Below are positions 24,171-35,700 of a stretch of 62,385 nt of DNA, piece by piece. Made by a program: the position numbers and the translations under genes. The notes under the pieces were generated by a model. It worked only from the letters and a program-made list of their open reading frames with translations. It was not told where the DNA came from and did no database searches. Source of the stretch: Arachnopeziza araneosa (Eukaryota; Ascomycota; Leotiomycetes; Helotiales; Arachnopezizaceae); the NCBI GenBank assembly GCA_003988855.1, contig QYAI01000149.1, positions 1 to 62,385 on the forward strand, in the 5' to 3' direction. The first letter of the stretch is position 1. The number at the start of each line of letters is the position of its first letter.

Positions 24171-24537
24171 CTTTCTCGACTCGTCTTTTCAGTCGTCTCT
24201 TTGCTCCAAAATAAATATCAGGTTTCTCAGTGGCGAGGCTCCTACGACTACGGCATCGTGGCTTATCGCTCTTGATCAAGGACAAGCTGCTCTTTTGGGG
24301 AAATCTTAGTCTTTTGAGCGTTGGACGTTGTAATGACTAGAGAGGACGGAGAGGGGATGATTATCTACATGAGGCCGGCCTAAGGTCCGGTGTGGTTTCG
24401 TGGTGAGGGATGGACCTCTGTTGCAAGTATCTTTCGATTCTGAACAACGAGCTAATTATCTTAACAATCATTAAATTAATCAACTAGTCTCCCATTCCGA
24501 GGTACACTTTTCCAACTCCACTCCCACAAACAGAAGT
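24171..24537. other. Intergenic region
   Basis: The sequence leaves the tandem array and returns to average composition. No coding feature is seen. Confidence 0.5.
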
Positions 24538-24720
24538 TTAGGTGGCGTTATCTTCGTCTTCCCCTTTCATCTCCTCATCCTTTGGGAAAAACTCGTCGAA
24601 CCTCGCGAACAGATCCGGCTCATTCCCCAAGAGTTCCTTGACCTGCGCGTGGAACCGATGAATCCCGCCATATCGACTAGTACTTCTCTCAACCAGGATC
24701 CCATAGCCCCTGGAGGGCCT
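24538..24720 (-). pseudogene. PAH-like (Sin3-type amphipathic helix) gene fragment
   Basis: The minus frame ending at the TAA at 24538 reads YGGIHRFHAQVKELLGNEP and then DLFARFDEFFPKDEE. This resembles the second half of a paired amphipathic helix, in which a short V..LF helix is followed by DLL..F..FLP. Only about 60 codons are open, and no start or partner exon could be identified. It is probably a relic of a PAH-containing gene. A last exon of an unresolved spliced gene is also possible. Confidence 0.35.
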
Positions 24721-24779
24721 GAGCCAGAGCCTATATATATATAGCGTACCTGTTCAGAAGGCTTCAATTATGGCTGTCA

Positions 24780-25311
24780 CGTGAAGACGTTCTATCATCA
24801 CGTGGACAAGAGCGAGCATCGACAGGCATCTCCAAAAGAATTTCCCCAACCCAAGCACAATGCCACCTCTTCACACGTTACCTCGATTCCAGCCTCCCCT
24901 TGGCCTTCTCTCTGTCGCCTTCACCGACTCTTTCATTTTCAATATCCGACCGCGCCTTTCAGTGCCTCGAAATAGACCTCGGATCTGCTCGTTTTGCTGA
25001 CGGCACCGCCGTCGTGCAATTTAGAGCCGCACGGGTAGGGCGCGGAACAGATGCGACCCCAGACGCCAATGCTTGCAATACGAGACACGTTGTGGCGTTG
25101 TGAATTGAGTGCCGCATCGTTGAACAGATGTCCATTATCCGGTCATCATATCCCTCCATTACCCGGTCGCTAGGAACAATACAAGAGGGCATACGAGAGC
25201 GGGCATACGAGAGGGGCACTGTCAATGGCCGAGAAACAATCTGGGGAATTGTGCTCTGGTAACAGAAACCTACGAGTATATATTCCATCTGCTTTTCCTT
25301 CATCAGCGTTG

Positions 25312-25371
<60 letters not shown>

Positions 25372-25468
25372 GTATTCAGCAATCATCTCAGATTTACACC
25401 CTTGATCTCCAAGAATAATCAACATCTTGTCCTCTACTCTCCATCATTACCAGTACCCCCGCTACACC
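24780..25468 (+). promoter_or_regulatory. Promoter/5' leader of the secreted protein gene with (TCA)20 tract
   Basis: No gene is supported here. A perfect TCA/CAT triplet repeat occupies 25312-25371, about 100 bp upstream of the ATG at 25469. A TATATAT stretch at about 25277-25283 could serve as a TATA element. Confidence 0.4.
25312..25371 (+). repeat. (TCA)20 microsatellite
   Basis: Twenty uninterrupted TCA units. Open frames through it on either strand are repeat artefacts (poly-Ser, poly-Asp, poly-Met). Confidence 0.95.
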
Positions 25469-26120
25469 ATGTATACCAAAGCCTTCCTCGTTGCCGTTCT
25501 GGCTGGCCTTGCCACCGCGGCTCCAGTAGCTGAAAGACAAAGCTCTTCGAATAGCTTCGTCATGATCTCCACCCACAGTGGAAACGAACAGGTCCACCTC
25601 CGTGGAGTCGAAGCCAATGGCGAGCGTTTCTGGTTGGGCAAGAATACTTCCACATTCTGTCCAACCGAGACGGGTGCTTGCTCTGCGATCAGTAAGTTTC
25701 TCGACTCAGAAGCGAGTGAATTCTATCTATCCTGACCACCTTCCAGCCAACACCACAACCGCAGTTGCGGCCCTTCCAAACACCAATGGTACTTTTGGCA
25801 TGGATGACATGGCGCCAGGTGGACAGCTCGGCTATGTGACAACTGACGGCCAGCTTGGGTACACCATTGCACATAGTGCTGCCATCCCTGCCGGAGCGCT
25901 TGAAACTCCCTTCCTTTACACCCCTGAAGCAACTCAGGGCACGGTTGGAAGTCTGCAGTTCAACGCTGGCGGATTCGCCGCGTGCCCTGATGCAACCTCT
26001 GGACCCGATGTTTTCCAAATCTATGCCTCGGCCGTGGCCGGTTTCGTCAGGACTGATTGCATCGGTATCAACATTGTGACATCCACCTATACCGGTGCCC
26101 CAGCTTGGCAATACACATAG
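25469..26120 (+). CDS. Secreted PhiA/IgE-binding-type cell-wall protein
   Basis: Exons 25469-25691 and 25747-26120 join to 198 aa; the 55-nt intron has a GTAAGT donor. Residues 1-18 (MYTKAFLVAVLAGLATAA) form a signal peptide, and PVAERQ suggests a dibasic-like propeptide end. The mature part starts with a FVMISTHSGNEQVHLRG strand and includes RFWLGKNTSTFCPTE. It continues with GGQLGYVTTDGQLGY and ends with FQIYASAV and a C-terminal Cys-containing segment. This layout resembles the small secreted family that includes PhiA and IgE-binding proteins in Aspergillus. Location is probably cell wall or medium. Several NTT/NGT sequons are present. Confidence 0.75.
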
Positions 26121-26769
26121 GCTGTTCCTTTCTGAGAGTGACGACAGCAGGCGTGTGATGAGACGAGGATGACTAGAGGACTATATGAGACTTGTGCTGT
26201 TTACGGAGATGGGTGTAATTAATGCCAGAAAGAGGTGCCATGTATTTTATTTTGATGCTATCTTGTCGCTTAATACTTGATTCAAGAACCAAATCCAACT
26301 CTTTTGAGGCAATTTGTTTCACCTGTCGATGGCCAATTTTCAATCTTGTGCCTTTCAAATACCCCTTCCATTTCCTATTCTCCTGGTCCACAAGATTCGA
26401 GGCAGAATTGAAGCGAGAATAAGTTATGGAACAAAGAAGATGGACCGCAGGTAAGAAGATGGACCGCAGGTAAGAAGATGGACCGCAGGTAAAGAAAGAT
26501 GGCAGAAGTGAATCACGGCAAAAGCAAACCATCGTCATCACACGCCGCTACAAACTTATTCACGTCTGCGAAATCACTGGGGCGGGATCAGTTTATTGAT
26601 GGAATGAATTTTGGGGCTCCGTCTGGGAACAGAGCAAATACTAGCTAGATAGGCATAGCTGTGGATAATGTTTCGCCTATCACGATGCGACACCGCCCGT
26701 GTCCGATGGTAGGGACGCAGATCCGAAAAGGATCAAACAAGCCCGCGCTCAGAGCTCAAAGCTCAGAGC
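26121..26769. other. Intergenic region between convergent genes
   Basis: It carries a 19-bp tandem repeat at 26434-26490. No gene is supported. Confidence 0.6.
26434..26490 (+). repeat. 19-bp minisatellite, three copies
   Basis: The unit AAGAAGATGGACCGCAGGT is repeated three times exactly. Confidence 0.9.
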
Positions 26770-28641
26770 TCAGCGAGAAGCAGGAGCAAATGCACATCTT
26801 CCCTCAACCTCCAAGCCGCCCATCTGGTTGAGGATGGTATCGACAGCCCAGGCCACCGTCTGCTCGATTCCCGCCGCCGCATCGCTGGTGCTGTCCTGAT
26901 CCTCACGGTACACGCTGACGCCGCTGCTGATGCCGCTGCTCTCCTTGCCCTTGGCCTTGTTTTGCAACAGCCACGCATGCGCATCCTCCCAGCCGCTCCA
27001 TGCCACGTGCTCGAAATAGCCCTCGCTCTTCCACATCTGTCCGGGTTGGCGACCGCCACCGAGTGCCGCATCCGTGTACTCGCCGCGCTTGAATCGGCGC
27101 TCCTTGACGACGGCTTTGGGGGCGTCGAGGAAGAGTTTGTGATCGATGAGGGGCTGGAGGCCCTTCTTGGCCGCGTCGTTGCTCTGCGAGAGATTGAAGG
27201 TAGCGAGATGGTTGGGTCGGGCATTGTAGGTGGAGTAGACGATAGCGTCTGCCTCTTCCGAGTAGCGATAGGACTTGTACAACTTTCTGGGATCTGGGCA
27301 ATAGAGCTGGAATCCTTCAACGAAGATCAGACGTGGTCGGAAACTGGCGTCTTGGGATTCTGCCGCGACGAGAGCGTCGTTCTCGATCGGTCCACGGATC
27401 AGGTTGCCATGGAATCCGACTTTCGCATTCCGACCTGCATGATCTTTGAGAAACAAGGCGACTTTCTCTCGCATCATCTTGATCAAAGTGGCGTGGTCCT
27501 CTTTCAGTCCCGCGGCCTGGGAGTGGTATGCGTCGGCCGAAGGAGCGGCCTGACCAACGGTGCTCAACGACTTTTGACGAATGAGTGCGACGAGATCGTG
27601 ATGCAAAAGTCCGAAGTTGACCGAGTCATCTGTATCGGTGTTTGGACCTGTGACGCGGTAACAGTCGCCAGTGCTTGGTCTGATGGCGTACTCCGTCGTG
27701 ATACCATGCGCGAGAGACGATTTCATGAATTCATTCTCCACGGCGTTGGCAGCGGATTGGAATTGCACGAATGGGCAGTCGAACTTGTGATGGAAGTAGG
27801 AATCTTGGTGGAGGAGGTCGGGGGTGCTTGTTCCTGTAGTGGCGAGTGGTTAGCGAGATCTCGGTTAAGGAAAAGGAGATAAAGGGGGTGGCATATTCGA
27901 GATGCTCGGCAAGGACAATGGGCCTCGAATTCGAGTTCAAGATCCAGCCTATTGAAAGAAACTATTCCGTAGAGAATCATGAAGGACTAGAGTAAGTAAA
28001 GGAAGGAACTGACCATCATCAAAGATCTCCTTCAACAAGATCGCAAGCGTGCTCTTTCCAACCGAGCTTGGTCCCGAAATTGCAATAACAAACGGCTTCG
28101 AACTTGCTTCACCCTGATTCACTTGGCTTCCTAGTCCACGCTGAGCAGGACGGGGGTCAGTTAGGCTTGATGGCTGAGAGGGCCTCTGCTGGTGCAGTAA
28201 ATCCATGAGCATACGTCTCATGAGGGGCGTGGTTGGCGGAGTCGGATTATCGTACATCGACAGCGAAGCCATGGCATCGGTGTTGATGGCGAGATGGGCC
28301 ATGAACGAGCTAGGTAGATTGGTCGGATTGGTGCTGGCGGCGAGTTGGGACATGAGCGAGTAGGGTGGATTGGGCGGATTGCTGGGCATCCAAATCGAAG
28401 CCGACGGTGCATTGGGCGGATTGTTGACCGTCGACATCGAAGCCGACGGTACATTGGTGCTGGTGGAGAGTTGGGACGCGAGCGGGTTGGGTGGATTGTT
28501 GACCGTCGACATCGAAGCCGACGGTGCGTTGGACACGAGCGAGTTGGGTGGATTGGGCGGATTTTCGACCTGGAGGGTGAACTCCATCTGGCGGTAGCCG
28601 TGGAGAGGCGAGGGTATGGGAATTGGGATCGGTGGTGACAT
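26770..28641 (-). CDS. NRK1: Nicotinamide riboside kinase-like P-loop kinase with repetitive N-terminal extension
   Basis: Exons 28641-28014 and 27833-26770 give 563 aa, about twice the usual NRK length. The first about 165 residues are a low-complexity Pro/Asn/Ser extension with repeated SASMSTVNNPPN units. The kinase core starts with Walker A AISGPSSVGKST near residue 190. After the intron come LLHQDSYFHH and KFDCPF, matching the substrate-binding region of NRK/uridine-kinase-like enzymes. LIFVEGFQLY is the Walker B equivalent, and a lid-like KERRFKRGE segment and EGYFEHVAW follow. NRK makes NMN from nicotinamide riboside in NAD salvage. The acidic DDG sequence at the exon junction fits the family. 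The 180-nt intron is long for this window. An intron in the 5' leader is possible. Confidence 0.7.
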
Positions 28642-29350
28642 CTTGGAGCTGCATCGCGAGTCAGCTGCCTTGATCACTATGAGAAGAAAAGAACTATTGC
28701 GAACTCACATCGGCTTTTCGATCTTGGTTGGGTTTCGGGTGTTGTGGTTTGTGGGTTGCGGAACTGGTCGCGAGATGGAGGAGGAGTATTTATCGCGAGA
28801 TTAGCGAAGAGTTCTTAGCGCGAGATTGGGGAGGAAGTCCTTATCGCGAAATCAAGGGACGCGATTCAAGGTGACGTGCAAAAGACATGGCATAGGTAGC
28901 AGTTATCTTAAATTCCCTTTTCAGAGGTGCAGGACAATGGGATGGATGATTGTGAGCATACGTATATCTATCTTAGGGATCCCTTTGTCCATGAGCTTAA
29001 GGCGGGAAGAATTAATCATCTTCACAGTCAACAGTAACAAGTTATGGATAGTTCTCTGATTTGCCTAATGTTCAGAGTTAAGCTCAGCAAAGAGAGTCAA
29101 TAGTTTCCCTGCAGCAATTGAGTGTTTTCCCGTCGATTGCACTGTTGCAAAACCTTTGTGTTTTGTGAATCCCTCTGAAATCCTTCCGTCTGTCCTACTG
29201 CTCACATAAAAGCACACATTAACTGATTGATAGTGCTGCAGGCTCCCTCTCCCCTGCCCAACCAAGATCAAAGAGTATATCCCAACCAGGTTGATGTTAG
29301 AAACATCGAGACTGTAGAGGAAGAAGACATATCACCACCGTCACTATTCC
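28642..29350. other. Intergenic region
   Basis: Promoter side of the NRK-like gene, with a possible 5'-UTR intron (donor near GATGTGAGT, acceptors near 28650-28680), and the 3' flank of the 2EXR gene. No coding feature is seen. Confidence 0.5.
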
Positions 29351-30445
29351 CTATGCTTGTTCAGTAACGTTCTCAAAGTCCTGTCCCAACAGCCAATCCT
29401 CAAATCCCCGTGTAAAAGTGAAATCGGGCTGGCCTTCGATGAGTTTCTGAATCTGCTTATTTTCCCCCCTATCGTTGTGGATCAAAGTGATGACTCTTGG
29501 TAGCTTGACGGGCAATTGGAGCTTGATGCCTCTTTGATAACCGGGCGTATGACAATATTCGCGTTGAAGATTATCCAACGATTGAAGAAACTTCTCGAAC
29601 TTGGAGCCGAGAGATCTGAGTTGCGCCGCGGCCTCGACTACCGAGTCAGTTTCCGAGTGAGATAGTGACACAGTCAGAACAAGGTATTTGATCTTGGCAA
29701 ACAGACCGAGCACTCCGATGAGATTTTCTTTGTAGATTGATCGAGTTCCACTTCCAAGAATCAGACAACTCTGATAGTAGCGAGGTAAATCCTTGCGAAT
29801 GCACCAAGCAATCTCACTTGTGGTGCCTCGCAAGACAAGTGTTTTCGTGTTAGGAAATCCCGGGTCGCCTTTAAAATGGCGACAAAATAGGTACCAATGA
29901 TAGGGCTGCAGAAGCATCAAGTCTTGTTCGGAATTCCAATACACCGTATTCTGAAGCTCTGAATTTGGTGGAGGCGCAAGTCCCGTCTTAAATAGACCAG
30001 TCATACGTGATTCTTGACATACATGAAAACTGCCAGATCGGCAAACTGGCCTGAAAGTCACTTTTTCTGGGTCGCCGAATGCGAGTATTTGAATGATCCT
30101 TGGGTAATGAGCTGCAAGTTCCCAAATCCTTTCGCTCATCTCCCCTGGGAGATGAGACAAGCAATGGAAAGTTCTTGCCATGGATACAGAAGCACCCTCC
30201 GATGGTGAGGTGGCTGAAGTCACTGAAGATTGTGAAGCCATCGAAGTAGAGTTAGAGGCCATTTCGATACTTGGCGACAGAGATGTGATCAGATTTGCCA
30301 AGGTGTGGGGAATCTTTGGGTGAGAATCCGAGACGAATCCTGGATGCTCTGAGGGAGAGTGGGTCAAAACCTTCGAAGACTGGGGACCTAATGAAATAGG
30401 ATTGGAAAGATGCTTCAGATCGTCTACTGGTGTTGATGAAGCCAT
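29351..30445 (-). CDS. 2EXR-domain protein
   Basis: The first ATG at 30445 gives a single-exon protein of 364 aa. A low-complexity Ser/Thr/Pro N-terminus of about 85 residues precedes a segment reading FHCLSHLPGEMSERIWELA and then HYPRIIQI. This is the F..L..LP.E.R..IW..A pattern of the fungal 2EXR family, an F-box-like N-terminal module of unknown function that is amplified in Leotiomycetes and Dothideomycetes. The C-terminal half is a predicted alpha/beta region without a known motif. Confidence 0.75.
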   Translation of the reverse strand: MASSTPVDDLKHLSNPISLGPQSSKVLTHSPSEHPGFVSDSHPKIPHTLANLITSLSPSIEMASNSTSMASQSSVTSATSPSEGASVSMARTFHCLSHLPGEMSERIWELAAHYPRIIQILAFGDPEKVTFRPVCRSGSFHVCQESRMTGLFKTGLAPPPNSELQNTVYWNSEQDLMLLQPYHWYLFCRHFKGDPGFPNTKTLVLRGTTSEIAWCIRKDLPRYYQSCLILGSGTRSIYKENLIGVLGLFAKIKYLVLTVSLSHSETDSVVEAAAQLRSLGSKFEKFLQSLDNLQREYCHTPGYQRGIKLQLPVKLPRVITLIHNDRGENKQIQKLIEGQPDFTFTRGFEDWLLGQDFENVTEQA

Positions 30446-31565
30446 AGTCAGGTTGTGTGGTGATTTTGAAGAGAATGTTTTGACGGATGTTGTTGTGTTG
30501 TTGACATCCACAGGCAGCGCGAGTAAATAAGGTGTTGTCGCCGAAAGTCAATCAGTGAATCTCTTAGGGCCTATTTGGCTCGCGAATCGGATATTCGGCG
30601 AATGAAGCAGATTTACTCGAATAGGCCTTTTCACCGAATAATCAAGTGAATAGGGAAGGAATCGGATCGCGTTTAGCTTGATTCATACAAATCTACTAGT
30701 AAAATAAAATAAAATCCAGCTTTGCTTCTTCTTAAACCTGATCTCTTGTGCTATAAATCATACAACAATAACTAATTTTTACTTTAACTATGCTACTAAA
30801 AAAAAGCAAGAAAAAGCAAAAAGCTAAAGCTTTCGATATTAAAAAAGCAACTAAAGCTGCGCTTACAAAATAAAAAGATTTTATTAACTTTATAGTAGCT
30901 TATTTACAAGATTGCAAAAACAACAGTAACTACTTTAAAAGCAGCTAAAAAGCTATAGTTTAAAAAAGCTTAATTGCAAAATACAAGCTAACTAATAAAA
31001 CTGTTTTTGTTGTTACTTTAAAATAAACAAAACTTAGAACTACTTACAAAATTATTAAGTTTATTAAAAAGCAATTTAGCTTTAGCTAGAATAATAAAAA
31101 TTAATAAGCAACTGCTGTCACGAACTAGACACGTGACCTTCCTAAGAATAAGCGAAGGCGGTAGAACCCGGCAGTATTCTTGTATTTAGTCCTGGTCTTT
31201 CCCAGACCTCTTTTCCTTCCTTGCTTTAAATAGTCTTAATTGAGGTTATTCCTATACTGCTTGCAGTTCGACCTTAGTTCGTGACATAAAGCTATAGCAA
31301 GATTATTAAAAGCTACGTAGTTTATACTTTATATATACTTAGTTAATACAATTAATTAATTGCGTGTGTAAAAAGTATATATACTATACTAAAAAAGTCG
31401 TACTTATATAAATGCGAAGTTGTTGTAGTAGAAGAAGAAGAAAAAGAAGTAAAAAATATGCTTAGTATATACTACTTTTGATAAGATAATACTTCTATTC
31501 TCTTAACTATCCCGGCTTTCCAAGTTTAACTAACAATCTTACAAGAAGCACGAACAGTGTAGCCG
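30446..31565. other. AT-rich degenerated tract
   Basis: From about 30680 onward the sequence is dominated by A/T with repeated AAAGCTA-like words. This is the look of an old repeat hit by C-to-T mutation. At 30569-30628 an 8-bp inverted pair GGCCTATT/AATAGGCC bounds a short segment. An LTR-like unit occupies 31116-31286. No coding frame is found. Confidence 0.55.
31116..31286 (+). mobile_element. LTR-like element with 10-bp terminal inverted repeats
   Basis: The 171-bp segment begins TGTCACGAAC and ends GTTCGTGACA, a perfect 10-bp inverted repeat with TG..CA ends. A CACGTGACC motif lies just inside the left end. I see no target-site duplication (left flank AACTGC, right flank TAAAGC), so a solo LTR with decayed flanks or a small inverted-repeat element are both possible. 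Confidence 0.6.
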
Positions 31566-31662
31566 TGTGACCAAGGCCGCTATCAATATTCAAGAGAGCA
31601 AAAGAACAATATGGTCGAGGTCGCATTCAATGTTCAGGGCAACACCGAATCACCAGCCTCCC

Positions 31663-32110
31663 CTATCTTGGCTTGGCATCTTGATCCCGTTTGACATCTC
31701 GAAAAGTCTGAACTATCATCTCAATTTCCTCGATTTTCAGGGTGACAACTCCATCATCGAAGGTTATCAAGGCCTCCTCTTCGCCGAATTAATCACGCAG
31801 ACCCTCATATTAAGTACGGCATTCTGCTTCAAGAGCACGAAATCTGGCAAGGGGCTCCTTCAGAAGCTCCTTGACCTCCTTGGTCTTCTCGAACCTGCTC
31901 TCCGAACCGAGGTATGCGTGAGCGTTGAGCACCCTGGCCTATGCAGACTTAGCCAGTGCTTCAGCATCTCATTGTTCTCGATGAATGCCTTGATTGTGAA
32001 GTCCCCCGAGACTGCATACTTCTCCTCTCAAAAAGGCTTCTCTCCTGCATCCAAGAACCCCAGAGCGAAGAAGATGGTATCGACAACTATGTTCCCATAG
32101 TGCGCAGCTT
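31663..32110 (-). pseudogene. Relic of an uncharacterised coiled-coil family (paralogue of 38.7-39.5 kb)
   Basis: Minus-strand pieces in several frames include AVSGDFTIKAFIENN, RFEKTKEVKELLKEPLARF and, at the C-terminal end, VTLKIEEIEMIVQTFRDVK. The last parallels LELKFEEVAEIVKAFQEAK in the second relic at 38.7 kb. Frameshifts and stop codons break it at several points. Function unknown. Confidence 0.4.
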
Positions 32111-32738
32111 TGTTTCTGGCCTCTATGAATGCTTTATTGCTGCGCCCTTCATGTCCTGTGTGGTATGTTTTTGCAAGTCTGCATATTAATATGGTTGAAA
32201 TTTATTGGTCAAATTGACTAGGCGGTCTACTTGGGCTTGAGAGGAGTATCTGAAGAGAAGCCTAGCCTAAGACGATAGATTTATCAGATTAGATGCCTTC
32301 GCTGTCACTGACACTGACTTCATCGTTTGCAAGTTTCATACCCATTAGTGATTCGATATCACCGGATAGGACTGCTGTACAGAAATATATTGCGCCCCTC
32401 CCGGGCCCCTTTTTCACTAGCGTTGTGAGGCTCAGGAGATTCCATGATTGTGAACATCCATCCAAAGCGCCACTGTTCTCCTAAACAGCATCCTTATCGT
32501 AGTTCTCAATACTTCCATCCCTGAATCTCAAACTGTCCCGCCGAGCTCAGTCTACTGATGTGTGTTGTTCAATCCGGTATTACGGGATTTCTCGCTGTGG
32601 TTGGGACAAGACACTATTCACTCTGCGGCATTATAAATTACAAGAAAGTGATAAATTAGAGAATACTTATCGCCTTTATAGTACGCTCAGATTCCTCTTT
32701 TCCTTCGTCGCTCCGTTGACTCGTGATATGATATCCCC
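32111..32738. other. Intergenic region
   Basis: Only short frames. No feature supported. Confidence 0.5.
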
Positions 32739-35700
32739 TTAGATAGCTGCAACATCGAGGATATCAATAATGTCTTTGTTGCCCGCCTTGGCAGCGTAAG
32801 ATGTAGCTGTAAGACCAGCTGAATCCTTCTCCCCTAGGTGCGCTCCGTATTGAATTAGGAGAATCGCAAGGTCCTTGTAACCCCGTATAGCTGCTAATGT
32901 TAAAGGGGTCTGACCATCTTTGTTTTTTGTATTCACGTTTGCCCCCTTCTCCAACAACAATTTAGCGGGCACATAATTCCCTCTTTTTGTAGCCCATGAC
33001 AATGGTGTTTGAAGCCAGTACAAGTCTTGTGTATCCACTTCAGCGAGCCTCGATAGAAGGTGACACACAATTGGCGTGAAGTTTCGTTTCGCTGCACAAA
33101 GTAAGGCTGTCTGGCCGCTGCTATCTCTGGCTTCGATATCCGCAAGTGCCTCATCAGTCAGGAGGCGGACCACTGCTTCATGGCCCTCGTCAGCAGCCCA
33201 AAGTAATGCTGTTTGACCTTTCCTTCCTCGGGCTTCAATATTGCAGGACCCCTGAAGCAAATTCCTGAAGATAGGCTCGAAATCATTTGTTGAGGATGCA
33301 GCTGCAAGTAAGACTTCAAGTTCCGTGTTATCTCTCATGAATCGCTCCCACTCCTCCACTGAATTACCCCACCAAAGTTCTCCTGATCCTGCTCCAAGCT
33401 GAAGCAACAAGTCGATGACTGTCTGATGATTTCTCTTCCTTGTCCACCACAAGGCGGTCTGTCCGTCATTGTCTTGCTCATCCACCAAAGCACCTCGTTC
33501 CACAAGCAGCTCAACTACCTTGACATGGCCTCTTTTGGCGGCCCAATGGAGCGCTGTTTGTCCCCTATTATCTTTTGCATGGACATTTGCGTGGTGTTGA
33601 AGAAGTAGCTCTACTGATTGCTGGTGTCCTCTTTTGGCAGCCCAGGTTAGTGGTGTAAGCCCGTCTTTGTCTCTGGCCTCAATCGCTGCGCCTCTCAGAA
33701 GCAAAGGCTCGACCACCCGGTCACGAACACCCTTTGCCGCCCAGATAAGCGGCGTTCTGTGGCCTTTATCTTGAGACTCGATTTCTGAGCCCGAGTCCAT
33801 GAGAAGTTCTACAACACCACCAAAGCCGCCTTCAGCAGCCCACGACAAGGCCGTGCGTCCCGAGCTGTCACTCGAAAGTACGTCGGAGCCAGCTTCTAAA
33901 CAAACCAACACAACATCTCTATGGCCGCAATAAGACGCTGCTGCGAGGGCGGAACCGTAGAATCCTCCATTAGTGCCAATTACTGCCCCATTGTCAAGTA
34001 AAAACTTGACTAAAACATGATTTCCATGGACTGCTCCTGCTTGAAGAGCCGATCCGTACATCCCCCCTGGCGCATTTATATCAACGTTGGCGCCGACTAA
34101 GTCACATGTAGCCTCATAAATACCGCATCGCGCAGCATAGTAGATCTGGGGAGCAATCTCGCTGCTTTCCTTGGTAAGGTTTGGCTTTGCCTCGGGTTCG
34201 TCTGGGTCCAGAGCCTGGCCCAATCTTCCAAGCACTGCCTTAGAAGGTTGAACAGCTGTATCATCCGGCCGCACAGCAACTCAGACCTTTCTGCTTCGCT
34301 AATCACTGAAGCGTGGTGAGTCCAGTATCGCGTCGCATATCGAGTCAAAGGATGCTCTAGTAATTTCTCTTCGTCGAGAGGGGGTTCGGTGACGAGGTGC
34401 AAAATATACGCAAGGCAAGAGTCTGCAATGAATCCGTTTGCCGGTATTTCAGAAATTGCAAATTCAGAAGCAGCACTTATTGCAATTGCCGAAGATATTA
34501 GGTATTCTTTGACTGAAAAATGTGCGAGACGAAGTTCCTCCACAATCTCCACTGTTCCTCTCAACTCGACCTGTACCTCAGTAACCGTAATGAGACTTCC
34601 ACAGATAAGTTGCAAATCTCGAGGCTGCGGGAGACGTCTTTCCGCGTTAAAGCAGTCGTGGGAGTCTAGGTCAATCGCTATGACTTCCGCGACCTCTCGA
34701 AGCTGCAGAGGTCGTGCTGAGAACACCATCCACTGAAGAATTTTGAAAGCATCTGTTCGGTACTCTGGATCGATTTCGAGAAGGATGCGTTTGTAGGTGT
34801 CCTCAAGTGTTCTAGGCAACGACCGTAAAGCCTTTCGCAATACATCCAGTCTCAAGCACTTTCGTAAAGTGTCTATTTGGCAAGCTACCCAACGGAACCT
34901 GGAAGACCTATTAATCTGGAATCTAATTACACTTGAACCACCGGGTGAACTTACATTCCATTTGCGCCTGTCATCAATGCCTCCCTCAGTTACTCCTGAA
35001 CCTTTGCTGGCCAATTCCTCAGTCGCGGATCTTCTTGAAGCCTGGCCCCAATGAGTGCTTCGATATCATTGCTGATATCAGAGCTGTTAATAGCAACTTG
35101 CGAAATCTGCAATACATCGAAAGCCTCGGCAATCTCCCACTCTTTGCGACTAAGCCATAGAAAGTGTACTCTAGGGTTGTGCCAGTTATTGATTTCCTGT
35201 ATAATAGAAACTAAATTCTCCCTGTCAGTACATTCGTCCAGAGCGTCAACTACGACGAATGTTGTCTTCTCCTCTACCAATATACTTCGAAGAAGAGAGA
35301 TAAGGTCTTCGGAACTTGGTTGGTGGGAGCCTTCTTGGTGGTACGTAAATAATTCCTGGACAGCTTGCGGCAATGGCCCCGTAGGTAATAGTTGGGTGAT
35401 CAATGACCGCACCAGGTTTTCGGAGCTGCGTTTCTCCGCGTCGTTGAAATCGAAATAGTAATAGGCCACACGGTGACTTTCTACCGTCTTGCAATATGCC
35501 TGAAGATTTTCAATAATAGTAGAGCTATTAAAAGTTAGGACCGAGAGTGTCGGCAGTAAGTCAAGGGGTAATCAGAGGCTCAAACCAAAGTATTGTCTTG
35601 CCACATCCAGCTACCTTTAATCAGCCTTTTAACGTCGTGTAAAGCCTCAAGCTCATGCTTACGAATTCCATGCAACCAAACCGTTCGATCATTGTCGTTT

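Noticed and set aside
24959..25533. Frames with poly-Ser, poly-Asp or poly-Met
   Set aside because: Artefacts of the (TCA)20 microsatellite.
26962..27882. 306-codon plus-strand frame
   Set aside because: Antisense to the NRK-like kinase, whose motifs are ordered and intact on the minus strand.
31567..32100. 177-codon plus-strand frame
   Set aside because: Opens with GTG, has no motif and lies opposite minus-strand relic sequence with better protein character.
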